Source: Chthonomonadaceae bacterium (GTDB taxonomy: Bacteria > Armatimonadota > Fimbriimonadia > Fimbriimonadales > Fimbriimonadaceae). From it: a stretch of 64,000 bases of DNA. A program made the translations under genes and the position numbers. Positions 9,155 through 17,429 of the stretch are shown here, piece by piece (the stretch's first letter is position 1; each line of letters begins with the position of its first letter). The notes below the pieces were generated by a model that was given only the letters and a program-made list of their open reading frames with translations, searched no databases and was not told the origin of the DNA. The stretch is from assembly GCA_015709495.1 (NCBI GenBank), contig CP054189.1:372001-436000 (forward strand). The letters run 5' to 3'.

Positions 9155-9990
9155 TTCGCGCTCTTCGCCCGGAGTTTCCGTCCCTTTCGGTTCACCGCAT
9201 GTCCCAATTGGTGGGCATATCTCGCTCTCTGGTGTACGCTCCGCAGAGGCAGAAATCGCGTCCCGAGTTGCTGTTGGCGATCGAGAGGCTGGTGGTCTTG
9301 TTCCTGGGTTACGGCTACCGCCGGGTTCGGCGCGCGCTTCAGCTCGAGGGCGTTGCGGTCAGCGAGTATGCAGTTCGCAAGCTCATGCGCGAGCACGGGC
9401 TGATGGCGCGAAGGCCGCGCAGCCGCGGGGTGACCCGGCCGGGCGCTCGGGATCGCCGGGCAGGCAACCTGCTCAAGGGCCTCAGCGCCTCGGCCCCCAA
9501 CCAGATCTGGGTCGCCGACACCACGCGGGTGCGCACCGACTCGGGGCCGCTCTACCTGGCCGCCCTCATGGACCTGTATTCGCGCAAAGCGGTGGCCTGG
9601 CACCTCTCGCGCCGAAACGACGAAGCCCTGGTGCGCGATTGCCTCTTGAAGGCTCTGCAAACCCGCAAACCGAACCTCGGCTGGATTCACCACTCCGACC
9701 AAGGCTCGACCTACACCGCCTCCGGATACATGAGGCTCATCCGCGACGCAGGCGGCAAAACCAGCTTCTCCGCTCCCGGAAAACCGCGCGACAATGCCCA
9801 CATGGAAAGCTTCTTTCGGACCGTGAAGCTCGAAGAAGTCGACCGCAACCGCTATGGGTCCTTCCTCGAAGCCCAAGCATCGCTGGAGCATTTCATCGAT
9901 GCAATCTACAACCAACAGCGCATGCACTCAAGCCTCGAGTACATGAGCCCCGACCAATTCGAATCTCGCCCAACAAAGGAGGCGCGATGA
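9151..9990 (+). CDS. IS3-family transposase OrfB (rve integrase core)
   Basis: The 279-residue catalytic part of the transposase, in the -1 frame relative to OrfA and open far upstream, as expected for a frameshift product. An HTH_21-type segment (about 25-85) precedes the rve domain. The DDE residues are in WVADTTRV (first D), [10 protein letters not shown] (second D) and [10 protein letters not shown] (E). It looks intact, in contrast with the frameshifted second copy near 36 kb. The free ATG start is at 9151; the active protein is probably the OrfAB fusion. Confidence 0.92.
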   Translation: MIRALRPEFPSLSVHRMSQLVGISRSLVYAPQRQKSRPELLLAIERLVVLFLGYGYRRVRRALQLEGVAVSEYAVRKLMREHGLMARRPRSRGVTRPGARDRRAGNLLKGLSASAPNQIWVADTTRVRTDSGPLYLAALMDLYSRKAVAWHLSRRNDEALVRDCLLKALQTRKPNLGWIHHSDQGSTYTASGYMRLIRDAGGKTSFSAPGKPRDNAHMESFFRTVKLEEVDRNRYGSFLEAQASLEHFIDAIYNQQRMHSSLEYMSPDQFESRPTKEAR

Positions 9991-10035
9991 AGGTGTCCAA
10001 CAATTTCGCCGCATTTCATCCCAACCCCCCTCAGT

Positions 10036-10069
10036 AATGAAAAAGGCCACCCTATTGCGTAGGGTGGCC
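10036..10069 (-). terminator. Rho-independent terminator of the prpB-prpC pair
   Basis: The minus-strand hairpin GGCCACCCTA / TAGGGTGGCC (10-bp stem at 10045-10054 and 10060-10069, 5-nt loop) is followed by TTTTT. It lies 32 nt after the citrate synthase stop. The IS3 element ends only about 20 bp beyond. Confidence 0.9.
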
Positions 10070-10100
10070 GTTGGAGGAAGGTCCGCGAATCGAGGACCGA

Positions 10101-11240
10101 TTAGTTCCGATCGCCCAGGGCGACCCAATCTCGCAGACCGGAGCCTTCGTAGATGCAGGTCGGGCGAATCAGGCGGTTGTTGTCCAGTTGCTCAATGGCG
10201 TGCGCGCTCCAGCCCGACACCCGCGCGATTACGAAGATCGGGGTGTAGAGGTCGATCGGGATGCCGAGCAAATAGTAAGCGTATGCCGCGGGGAAGTCCA
10301 CGTTCGGGTGCAGGTTCTTTTCGTCGAGCATGACCCTTTCGAGGATGTCAGCGACTTCGCCCCACTTGGTGTTGCCCTTGCGCTGGCCGATGTCCTTGGC
10401 GATTCGGGTCAGGTACATCGCACGGCTATCGCCCTTCTTGTACTCGCGATGGCCGAATCCCATGACCTTTTTCTTCTGCGCGAGAGCGTCTCGAATCCAG
10501 TGCTCGGCGTTCGCAGGGTCGCCGATTTCGATCAGCATCCTCATCGCCTCTTCATTGGCGCCGCCGTGCAAGGGTCCCTTGAGGGTGCCTATCCCGCTCA
10601 CGATTCCGCTGTAGAGGTCGCTGAGCGTGGCGACGGTCACGCGGCAGGCGAACGTGGAGGCGTTGAACCCGTGTTCCGCATACAGCGTGAGCGAGGCGTC
10701 CATAACCTTCGCCGTGTAATCGTCGGGCTCGCTGCCCTCCATCATGTACAGGAAGTTCGCCGCATGGCCGAGTGATGAACTCGGTTCGATCGGGTCCTTT
10801 CCGGTCCGAATCCGGTGCGCGGCCGCTACGAGGCTGGGCGCTTTGGCGACGATGCGCGTCGCCTTGCGGACGTTGGCATCGTGGTCGCCGTTGGTGTAAT
10901 CGGGGTCGTGGGGCGCAAGAGCCGCGAAGGCGACTTTCGCAAGGTCCATCGGATGCGTGTCGCGGGGCATCGCCCGCAGCACCGTGTAGATTTCCGACGG
11001 AACTCCGCGCTCGCCTCGCAGGGTTTCTTTGAAGGTCTCAAGTTGAGCCGCGGTCGGCAAGTCGCCGTGAAGGAGCAGGTAAGCGGTCTCCTCGAAGCTA
11101 CCATATTCGGCGAGGTCTTGTACGTTGTAACCTCGGTAGATGAGAAGGCTCTTGTCGCTGTCGATATCGCAAATCTTGCTGATCCCCGCGATCACGCCTT
11201 CAAGACCGGGGCTGTAATTCGGGTAGGTGGTCGCTGCCAT
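10101..11240 (-). CDS. prpC: Citrate / 2-methylcitrate synthase
   Basis: A 379-residue type II-like citrate synthase of the short bacterial class. The active-site histidines are in GPLHGGANEEAM and MGFGHREYKKGD, and the catalytic Asp is in NVDFPAAYAYY. It condenses acetyl-CoA or propionyl-CoA with oxaloacetate. It lies 108 bp downstream of a methylisocitrate-lyase gene on the same strand. That suggests a 2-methylcitrate synthase for propionate breakdown, although short citrate synthases of this type often accept both substrates. A strong terminator follows at 10036-10069. prpD is not in the window. The enzyme family is certain; the preference for propionyl-CoA is inferred. Confidence 0.88.
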   Translation of the reverse strand: MAATTYPNYSPGLEGVIAGISKICDIDSDKSLLIYRGYNVQDLAEYGSFEETAYLLLHGDLPTAAQLETFKETLRGERGVPSEIYTVLRAMPRDTHPMDLAKVAFAALAPHDPDYTNGDHDANVRKATRIVAKAPSLVAAAHRIRTGKDPIEPSSSLGHAANFLYMMEGSEPDDYTAKVMDASLTLYAEHGFNASTFACRVTVATLSDLYSGIVSGIGTLKGPLHGGANEEAMRMLIEIGDPANAEHWIRDALAQKKKVMGFGHREYKKGDSRAMYLTRIAKDIGQRKGNTKWGEVADILERVMLDEKNLHPNVDFPAAYAYYLLGIPIDLYTPIFVIARVSGWSAHAIEQLDNNRLIRPTCIYEGSGLRDWVALGDRN

Positions 11241-11274
11241 GGTTTCTACAATCCTTAATCTGGCTTACGCTTGT

Positions 11275-11304
11275 GGAACGGGAAACCAGACTCTTGCCCG
11301 TTCC
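11275..11304. repeat. Inverted repeat between prpB-like and prpC-like genes
   Basis: GGAACGGG (11275-11282) and CCCGTTCC (11297-11304) form an 8-bp stem with a 14-nt loop, in the 108-bp gap of the operon. There is no U-run on either strand, so it is not an ordinary terminator. It could be an mRNA-stability hairpin or an operator for the citrate synthase gene. Confidence 0.5.
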
Positions 11305-11348
11305 AGTTTGCTGGGTCACCGCTTCTTTGGGGGAGACGTGCGCCCAAC

Positions 11349-12248
11349 TCAATTGTCTTCTGTCGGTCCCGAGCCGGACCAGAGCGCATCCTGCTTCGTG
11401 TACTCGGCATACTCGATGAGTTCGTAGAGTTCGCTCCGCGTCTTCATTCGCTCAAGAAGAGCGGCTTGAGAGCCAGATCGAATCAACTCTTCGTACGCTT
11501 CGCACATCGACCTCAGCATTACGCGAAAGGCCGACATCGGAAAGATAACCAAATTGTACCCAAGTGATTGGAACCGAGAAAGGGGGAGGAGGGGAGTCTT
11601 TCCGTACTCGGTCATGTTGGCCAAAAGCGGCACATCGAACGCGCTGCGAAACGCTTCGAACTCGGATTCGGATTCGAGTCCTTCTGGGAAGACCATGTCC
11701 GCGCCGGCGTCGACATACGCGCGCGCCCGGTCGATCGCTTGGCTGAGTCCCTCGACGCCGCGCGCGTCCGTCCGTGCGACGATCAGAAACGAATCGTCGG
11801 ACTTCGAGTCCACAGCGGCCCGCACCTTCGAGACCATCTGACCTGTTGGGACGATCTGCTTTCCGTCGAGGTGGCCACACCGTTTAGGGTTGACCTGATC
11901 CTCGAGGTGGATCCCCGCTAGGCCCGCCCGTTCGAGTTCGACCACCGTTCTTGCGACGTTCCAGGCCTCGCCATACCCTGTGTCGGCGTCCGCGATGACT
12001 GGCAGAGGGGCGGCTTGAGTCACGAATCGCGCTTGGGCGCTCATTTCGTCGAGTCCCAGCAGACCGATATCGGGTGCGGCGAGGAGGCTATTGGTGACTC
12101 CCGCGCCCGAAAGGTAGAGCGCTTTTGCGCCCGCAGCGTGGGCGGCGCGTGCCGAAAGCGCGCTGAAAACGCCGGGAGCGAGCACGGTGCCGAGGGACAT
12201 GAGGTCGCGCAGAACCTGGCCGGGCCTCTTGAGCGGGGGACGCAGCAT
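11349..12248 (-). CDS. prpB: Methylisocitrate lyase (PEP mutase/ICL family)
   Basis: A 299-residue TIM-barrel enzyme of the isocitrate lyase/PEP mutase superfamily. The motif LEDQVNPKRCGHLDGK holds the catalytic cysteine and is diagnostic of methylisocitrate and isocitrate lyases. DADTGYG binds magnesium, and RTDAR and FPEGLES follow in the expected order. The short length and pairing with a citrate synthase favour 2-methylisocitrate lyase, releasing pyruvate and succinate. ATG 12248 has no ribosome site but lies 6 nt after TAAACT, so the mRNA is probably leaderless. Confidence 0.9.
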   Translation of the reverse strand: MLRPPLKRPGQVLRDLMSLGTVLAPGVFSALSARAAHAAGAKALYLSGAGVTNSLLAAPDIGLLGLDEMSAQARFVTQAAPLPVIADADTGYGEAWNVARTVVELERAGLAGIHLEDQVNPKRCGHLDGKQIVPTGQMVSKVRAAVDSKSDDSFLIVARTDARGVEGLSQAIDRARAYVDAGADMVFPEGLESESEFEAFRSAFDVPLLANMTEYGKTPLLPLSRFQSLGYNLVIFPMSAFRVMLRSMCEAYEELIRSGSQAALLERMKTRSELYELIEYAEYTKQDALWSGSGPTEDN

Positions 12249-12254
12249 GGCGGA

Positions 12255-12260
12255 AGTTTA
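12255..12260 (-). promoter_or_regulatory. -10 box TAAACT of leaderless prpB-like gene
   Basis: TAAACT followed by 6 nt and the ATG at 12248. One of ten start codons here with a TANNNT box 6-7 nt upstream and no ribosome site. Confidence 0.6.
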
Positions 12261-12381
12261 CCGGTAGGTAAGGGGGCGTCTCCTCATGGCCTTGGCTGGG
12301 GCGAACCCAATTCCGTCATTTTCGTCAAGTTACCGACATCCGAGCGCCCACCCTGTGCCGGGGTTGCGGTTGAATTAGGCT

Positions 12382-12837
12382 GTGGGAATCCGCTTCGCAG
12401 ACGACGAGATGAGGGCCAAGTTCGGCATAGGCGCCTGGCTTTCGAGCGTCTCGCGAGTCACGTTCGCAGGCCTTGGGCTCCTGTTTGTGGTGATGGGGGG
12501 AATCGGGGTCGTGGTTCCGGGTTGGCCCGCCACGTTCTTCTTCATTTTGGCCCTGTGGGCGTTCAAGAGAAGCAACAAGCGCATGGAGACTTGGCTACTC
12601 ACCAACCGTGTGACCGGGCCGACTCTCACAGACTGGGATCGCAACGGCAGCATCAAGAAGCGAACGAAAATCGTTGCGATTACCTTACTTTGGGTTTGTA
12701 TGGGCTCGACCCATTGGCTTGTGAGTTCGACTCCCGTGCGGGTGATTCTGCCTACGATCGGCGCGGCCGTGACGGTCTACATTCTCACCCGGCCCACCGC
12801 GCCTGCGGATAGCGCAAAAAGAGGGCCGCGTCTGTAA
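12382..12837 (+). CDS. DUF454 (YbaN-like) inner-membrane protein
   Basis: A 151-residue protein with two or three membrane segments and the DUF454 pattern: GGIGVVVPGWPATFFFILAL, a basic segment, then WLLTNRVTGPTLTDWDRNGS. Members are small inner-membrane proteins of unknown function. The start is GTG 12382. The gene ends inside the hairpin that terminates the convergent lyase gene, so both genes share that structure. Confidence 0.85.
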   Translation: MGIRFADDEMRAKFGIGAWLSSVSRVTFAGLGLLFVVMGGIGVVVPGWPATFFFILALWAFKRSNKRMETWLLTNRVTGPTLTDWDRNGSIKKRTKIVAITLLWVCMGSTHWLVSSTPVRVILPTIGAAVTVYILTRPTAPADSAKRGPRL

Positions 12838-12850
12838 CTCGACGCGGCCC
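12816..12850 (-). terminator. Terminator of the heparinase-family lyase gene
   Basis: The minus-strand hairpin GGGCCGCGTC / GACGCGGCCC (12823-12832 and 12841-12850, 8-nt loop) is followed by TCTTTTT. It sits 22 bp after the lyase stop at 12872 and overlaps the stop of the convergent DUF454 gene. Confidence 0.88.
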
Positions 12851-12871
12851 CGTCGCTCCTCTCGTTCTTGG

Positions 12872-14818
12872 TTAGGGTAGGTTAGCTTCGTTCACCCAGT
12901 CATCGAGGAACGACTGCCGAACGGAATTGAAGTCGCTAAGGGCACGGCGACCCGGCATGATCGCGACCACCATGCGATTCCAGATCGTTGTGGGCCGGTA
13001 CATCAGGGTGACCTTCTTGAGTCCAGGAATCGGACTCTCGGGCGCCTTGATGTATCCCGAACTGACCTGGAAAGAGACCGTCGGCGGGTACAGGATGGCT
13101 ACCGTCACGGTCTTGCCGTCTTTCGTCATGTAGACCGACTTCCGCCCGGGCCCCGGTTCGAGGGTCGCGGTCGTGTAGGCGGTCCAGTCGACGCGGGTTC
13201 GGGGCGCGGCGGTCCATTCGTCTTGGACGACGACGGTGCTCCCGCCTCGTAGCGCGACGCCTCTCTTCCAGAGGGCCGCTGCTCCGCCTGTCGCCTGGGT
13301 CCCGTCGATGATGCCGAACTGGTTGGCATCTCGGTTCGAGAACGCGATCATCGACGCTTGGGCCGTGCTGGGCTGCTCGCCCTCATTGAACCTCAGCGTG
13401 TTGTGGCCGAGCGTGGAGTTGCGATAGAACTTCCCACCAGGCCCCGGCTGCTGGTCGGCGGTTCGACCCAGATCGAGGAACCACCTCACGCCCTGCGACT
13501 CATAGAGAAAGTGCCCGATGTCGGGCTGGTTGTGATTGGCCTTGTTGTCTCCCCCTTTGAAGGCGATCGCGTTGGGTTCGACGGTCGACCACGAGTTCCG
13601 CGCAAAGAACTGAGCGTTGTTGCGGAACACGCCCGCCTTGGGCAAGTTTGCAAGGTCGCCTGAAGTGCTCGGGACGTACCAGATCAGGTCCCACGGCTTG
13701 ATGAGTTGGCCGTCTTGATGAAGCGTCTTCTGATAGGCGGCTAGCGGGGCCTGGCCGAACTTGCTAGCGAGCCAATAGAGTTCGGGTGCGCCTTCGTTGA
13801 GCGGGTACGTGTTGCCAAAGTCAAAGCACGCCGTTCCCCGAGGTCCGCGCCCACCCGCAAGGACCTTATACAAACCGGTCTTGCTCAAGAATCCGCCAGC
13901 GTCGAGCCCCAGGTCGGTGCCAAGGCTCGTCTCCAGCATATCGAATCCCCGGATCAGACGGCCCACGCCATAGACCCAGTACCCGTGGTGCTCGATCCAG
14001 CCCCCATCGTTGTTGAGGCTCGCCATCGCCAGCGCCAGCGACTTCTGAGCATGGGCAAGAACTTCACTCGAAACCGAAGGATCAGTGTCTCGAATGGCCA
14101 GTGCGCCAGTGATGAACCCGCTGTTGCAGACCATCGCGATATTCAGGCCCGACCAGGTCCACCATTGCTGGGTCGATCCGGAGCGATAGCGCGCCAAAGC
14201 GACGTTGAGGCCCTTGTTCACAATCGCGTTTCGAAGGGCGGTGCGCTCCGAGGGCGTCAAGTAGTCGTAGATCCAGTCGTATCCGATGGCGGCTGCCGAG
14301 GTGAACTCGGCCAAAACGTGGAGCACTGTGGCTTCGGCGCGCCAATCGGGCATCGCGACGAGCGTTGAAAGGTACTGCCGCGCCTTTTCCGCATAAGCTG
14401 TGTTGTTCGTCAGCCGATAAGCGAGGGCGAGCGCCGTAATTCGCTCTTCCGACATTCGCGAGTCCACGTTCTGAACCGTATACACGGGCTGCAACAACAG
14501 CCAATCGACATGGTCGATCAGGCCCGCGTAATACGTTTGCATCGTCGCATCGGTGTTTTTCAGTTGGTTAATTCGAGTGATGCGCTGCGCGTTCAACGTT
14601 AGGTGCGGGCGAACGGGCGCGCCAAACGGCAGCATCTGCCCCATCGCAGTAACTTCGCCCGAATTGGCGGGAACGAACGTTCCGCCCCAGGTGAAGGAAA
14701 CCGGGCTGAGCGTCGATGCGCTGTTGGCCGCGAAATTGGAAAGAGAACTTTGAGCCGCGCTCTGCATCGCCAGCCCAGCGACGATCGCGGTTGTCAAGGT
14801 TATTCGAGAGGTTTTCAT
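12872..14818 (-). CDS. Heparinase II/III / alginate-lyase family polysaccharide lyase, exported
   Basis: A 648-residue secreted protein. The signal peptide is MKTSRITLTTAIVAGLAMQSAA. An N-terminal alpha/alpha-toroid follows, with EERITALALAYRLTNN, and IEHHGYWVYGVGR holding the likely Asn/His/Tyr catalytic set near residue 280. A C-terminal beta-sandwich of the Heparinase_II_III type (GGDNKANHNQPDIGHF) completes it. It would cleave uronic-acid-containing polysaccharide by beta-elimination; the polymer is not known. ATG 14818 has a GGAG site. It diverges from a glycosyltransferase gene and ends at a good terminator. Confidence 0.87.
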   Translation of the reverse strand: MKTSRITLTTAIVAGLAMQSAAQSSLSNFAANSASTLSPVSFTWGGTFVPANSGEVTAMGQMLPFGAPVRPHLTLNAQRITRINQLKNTDATMQTYYAGLIDHVDWLLLQPVYTVQNVDSRMSEERITALALAYRLTNNTAYAEKARQYLSTLVAMPDWRAEATVLHVLAEFTSAAAIGYDWIYDYLTPSERTALRNAIVNKGLNVALARYRSGSTQQWWTWSGLNIAMVCNSGFITGALAIRDTDPSVSSEVLAHAQKSLALAMASLNNDGGWIEHHGYWVYGVGRLIRGFDMLETSLGTDLGLDAGGFLSKTGLYKVLAGGRGPRGTACFDFGNTYPLNEGAPELYWLASKFGQAPLAAYQKTLHQDGQLIKPWDLIWYVPSTSGDLANLPKAGVFRNNAQFFARNSWSTVEPNAIAFKGGDNKANHNQPDIGHFLYESQGVRWFLDLGRTADQQPGPGGKFYRNSTLGHNTLRFNEGEQPSTAQASMIAFSNRDANQFGIIDGTQATGGAAALWKRGVALRGGSTVVVQDEWTAAPRTRVDWTAYTTATLEPGPGRKSVYMTKDGKTVTVAILYPPTVSFQVSSGYIKAPESPIPGLKKVTLMYRPTTIWNRMVVAIMPGRRALSDFNSVRQSFLDDWVNEANLP

Positions 14819-14954
14819 GATGAAGCTCCGTCAACACGGGTGTTCCGTGATGGAGCCGAGATTTCGCAGGTATGTCTTTCGGTTCTGCCCACGAGAGGCC
14901 TGGGGCAGGTCGGCGGTGGGATACACTCCCCAAGTTCGCTCAGAACCCGAACCG

Positions 14955-16091
14955 ATGTCCGCACCTACCCCCCTGCCAAGCCCCCCCGTCCGACGGAAGC
15001 GCCTCGCCATCCTCGTGAACATGGTCGCTCCGTATCGGGTCCCGGTCTACGAGGAACTGGGCGGGGCGTTTGAAACCCTCGTGCTCTTTTCGGGCAGAGA
15101 ACGCAACCGAGGGTCGTGGGAACGGGTCCTCGGCCAATTTCGGAGTTGCCGATGGAAGCAGGTGTGGGGCTTCGCTTTGCGGTTTGCCCGAAGAGCCGAA
15201 CAAGGCGCGATTGACCAGCAGTACTTGCATCTCGATCCGGGGTATTTCTTCGAGCTACTTCGCTATCGGCCCCATGCGGTGATCTCCAACGAGATGGGCT
15301 TCCGCACCCTGGCCGCTCTCTTTTATGGGTTTCTGTTTCGCAGGCCCGTGTGGGTGTGGTGGGGGGGCACGCTTCACACCGAGCGCAACCTCAGTCGGCG
15401 CAAGCGGGCTTGGAGGAAGTGGTTCGTGGGGCGGGTTCGGCGATGGATCAGCTACGGCGAGACCTCGACGGAATACCTGGAGTCGCTCGGAGTTTCACGC
15501 GAGCGGGTGCTCCAGATTCAAAACTGCGTCGACGGGCGGCAATTCCAGCCGGAGGGAGAGAGGCTGATCGACGTCCACCCCAAGCCGGTGGTCCTCTATA
15601 CGGGCCAAATGATTCGACGAAAGGGCGTCGATCGTCTGATTGAGTCTGCCGCGAGGTTGCAGTCTGGGGGAGCGGAGTTCTCCCTATTGCTCGTGGGCGG
15701 AGGGGCCGAAGCGGAGTCGCTGCAGGAGCAGGCGGCGTCGCTCGGTTTGCGGCACCTCGTCTTTCACGGCGCCGTCGCTGCCGAACAAATGCCGGCGGTG
15801 TACCGAAGCGCCGATCTCGTGGTGTTTCCCACCCTCGAAGACGTGTGGGGACTCACGGCGAACGAGGCGATTCTGTGCGGGAAGCCCGTTCTGACCTCGA
15901 TCTATGCCGGATGCGCAGAGGAGATCATCCCGAGCGAGCAGCGCTTCGATCCCCACGACCCCGATCAATTCGATAAGGCCCTTGGCTCGGCGATCCGCAA
16001 GGGGTTGATTCCGCCGAGCCGAGATTCGCTATGGACCTGCGAGCGAACGGGCAAGACGATCGCCGAGGCAATTTCGTCGGTATTCCTGTGA
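14955..16091 (+). CDS. Group 1 (GT4) glycosyltransferase
   Basis: About 378 residues from ATG 14955, immediately before a Pro-rich lead and RLAILVNMVAPYRVPVYEEL; the frame itself is open back to 14817. The GT-B fold is shown by PVVLYTGQMIRRKGVDRLIE, LLVGGGAEAESL, and the nucleotide-sugar-binding FPTLEDVWGLTANEAILCGK with its E-x7-E pair. This is a retaining glycosyltransferase acting in the cytoplasm on a lipid-linked or capsule-type glycan. It begins a rightward envelope-related cluster with the epimerase at 17.4 kb. Acceptor and donor are unknown. Confidence 0.9.
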   Translation: MSAPTPLPSPPVRRKRLAILVNMVAPYRVPVYEELGGAFETLVLFSGRERNRGSWERVLGQFRSCRWKQVWGFALRFARRAEQGAIDQQYLHLDPGYFFELLRYRPHAVISNEMGFRTLAALFYGFLFRRPVWVWWGGTLHTERNLSRRKRAWRKWFVGRVRRWISYGETSTEYLESLGVSRERVLQIQNCVDGRQFQPEGERLIDVHPKPVVLYTGQMIRRKGVDRLIESAARLQSGGAEFSLLLVGGGAEAESLQEQAASLGLRHLVFHGAVAAEQMPAVYRSADLVVFPTLEDVWGLTANEAILCGKPVLTSIYAGCAEEIIPSEQRFDPHDPDQFDKALGSAIRKGLIPPSRDSLWTCERTGKTIAEAISSVFL

Positions 16092-16154
16092 AATGCGCGA
16101 GGTTGCGCTACCTCCTCGCTGGAGCGATCTCGCCGTGATGCCGAAAATCCCAAT

Positions 16155-17405
16155 ATGCTCGCCCGCATAACGCGAACCTTCTTTTCGCCCGTCTTTTGGG
16201 CCGCTGTGCTTTCCGCGCTGCTTACCCTCGCCGCATTCGGTTGCGGTGGGGGAGGGACCGTCACGTCGGGTGGCGGCGGAGGAGGAGGAGGCGGTGGCGG
16301 CGGTGGCGGCGGCGGTGGCGGCGGCGGTGGTGGCGGCGGCGGTGGTGGCGGTGGCGGAGGAACGCCCCCTTCGATCGTCGTGAGCGCCGATCCAGGAGTC
16401 CTTTATGCCCACATGATTACCGGGATGGGCCGAGGGCCGGATTCGTGGATCGATATCGACTGGATTTCGGCGGGGGCGCAGCAGAGCGAGTTCGCAACGA
16501 CTCGAATTCAACTCAACGGGTACACCTCGACCCCGCTCGACATCGTCGCTCTGGGGACTGGCACCCAGACCTTCAATTCGTTCAGTATCAATGTTCTGCA
16601 ACTCATTCTGCCGGGCAATACGATCGTTCCCGGACCTCACACCAAGACTGTCCCGTCCAACTTCAAACTCATGGCCGGTCGAACGACCGCGATTCAAACG
16701 TTCTTCGATGAGTCTATGGTGTTCGAAGACCAAGGCGCAATGATCTTCGATGACGTGGCGTTCGACTTCGTCAACGTCGATCTGTTCGGGGGCTCGATTC
16801 CGGCGTTCTTCAGCGACTGCGTCCGAGTGGACATCGGCCAGCTTTCGTCTCGCCCAGGGCTGAATGCGGGGGGGCAGGCGCAATTTGTGTATGTCTCGGG
16901 CGACGTGGTGGGGCTCAGCGGATCCTCGTCTACGACGTTTGAGATTCACATGGACCGAGACCGCAATTTGGACTTCGTCCCAGTTCGGGGTGGCACGTTC
17001 ATCGGGACGACCGCAGGAACCTACACGGTCGTTGAGCCCAACCCGCAAAACAGTTCCGTCGAGATTCCCAGATACACGGCTCCGTGGACCGACATCGACA
17101 ACGTGGTGCAGGACTTCACCGAGTTCGTGATGATCTCGTTCCCTTCGACGGATTCGACCAAGTCAGACCACCTCTTGATGCTCTCGCGTTCTTCGGGAGT
17201 GATCACCGCATGCTATTTTGGAACGCTCAATCGCAACACGGGCTCCTTCAGCGCCTATCCGATCGGGCAGTTCAAGCAGAGTTCCCCGACGACAATTGGC
17301 GGTGTCGCCTCGATTGAAGCCACGGGTGGCAACTACAGTATCGAGTCCGGAACCCCCCCGGCGAGCTTTCCGTTGACGGGGACATACCTTCGGTTCGTGC
17401 GGTAG
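16155..17405 (+). CDS. Lipoprotein with polyglycine tract, unknown function
   Basis: A 416-residue protein with a lipoprotein signal. The lipobox region is LAAFGC at about residues 26-31. After a short Gly/Thr/Val/Ser linker comes a run of 31 consecutive glycines (codons 16269-16361), a likely flexible tether from the membrane. The remaining ~340 residues are Ser/Thr/Asp-rich, beta-type, and do not match a family I recognise. Repeating hydrophobic strands and several GT-rich turns suggest a surface beta-sandwich. The gene lies between a glycosyltransferase and an epimerase gene but need not be related to them. Confidence 0.8.
   Translation: MLARITRTFFSPVFWAAVLSALLTLAAFGCGGGGTVTSGGGGGGGGGGGGGGGGGGGGGGGGGGGGGGGTPPSIVVSADPGVLYAHMITGMGRGPDSWIDIDWISAGAQQSEFATTRIQLNGYTSTPLDIVALGTGTQTFNSFSINVLQLILPGNTIVPGPHTKTVPSNFKLMAGRTTAIQTFFDESMVFEDQGAMIFDDVAFDFVNVDLFGGSIPAFFSDCVRVDIGQLSSRPGLNAGGQAQFVYVSGDVVGLSGSSSTTFEIHMDRDRNLDFVPVRGGTFIGTTAGTYTVVEPNPQNSSVEIPRYTAPWTDIDNVVQDFTEFVMISFPSTDSTKSDHLLMLSRSSGVITACYFGTLNRNTGSFSAYPIGQFKQSSPTTIGGVASIEATGGNYSIESGTPPASFPLTGTYLRFVR
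16269..16361 (+). repeat. GGN trinucleotide run encoding 31 glycines
   Basis: 93 bases made almost only of GGC, GGT and GGA codons inside the lipoprotein gene. It is a slippage-prone low-complexity tract whose length may vary between strains. Confidence 0.9.
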
Positions 17406-17429
17406 AGTCTGCGGTTAGGCGGACAGCGA

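Larger units (their letters stand above)
8790..10018 (+). mobile_element. IS3-family insertion sequence, complete copy (copy 1)
   Basis: A 1229-bp element with orfA and orfB in the usual overlapping arrangement. The terminal inverted repeats share TGCGGCGAAATT, then (T/G)(G/T)TGGACACC, and begin 5'-TG. Comparison with the second copy at 35841-38171 fixes the ends, because identity between copies stops at TGCAC (left) and TGAAA (right). No clear 3-4-bp target duplication is seen (GAC left, TCC right). It has inserted just beyond the terminator of the leftward prpB-prpC pair, so it breaks no gene. Confidence 0.9.

Noticed and set aside
8790-10018. Target duplication at the IS3 copy 1 ends
   Set aside because: Flanking triplets GAC and TCC do not match; no duplication could be shown.
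16029-17048. 339-codon minus-strand frame
   Set aside because: Antisense to the polyglycine lipoprotein; low-complexity Ala/Thr runs come from the glycine repeat.
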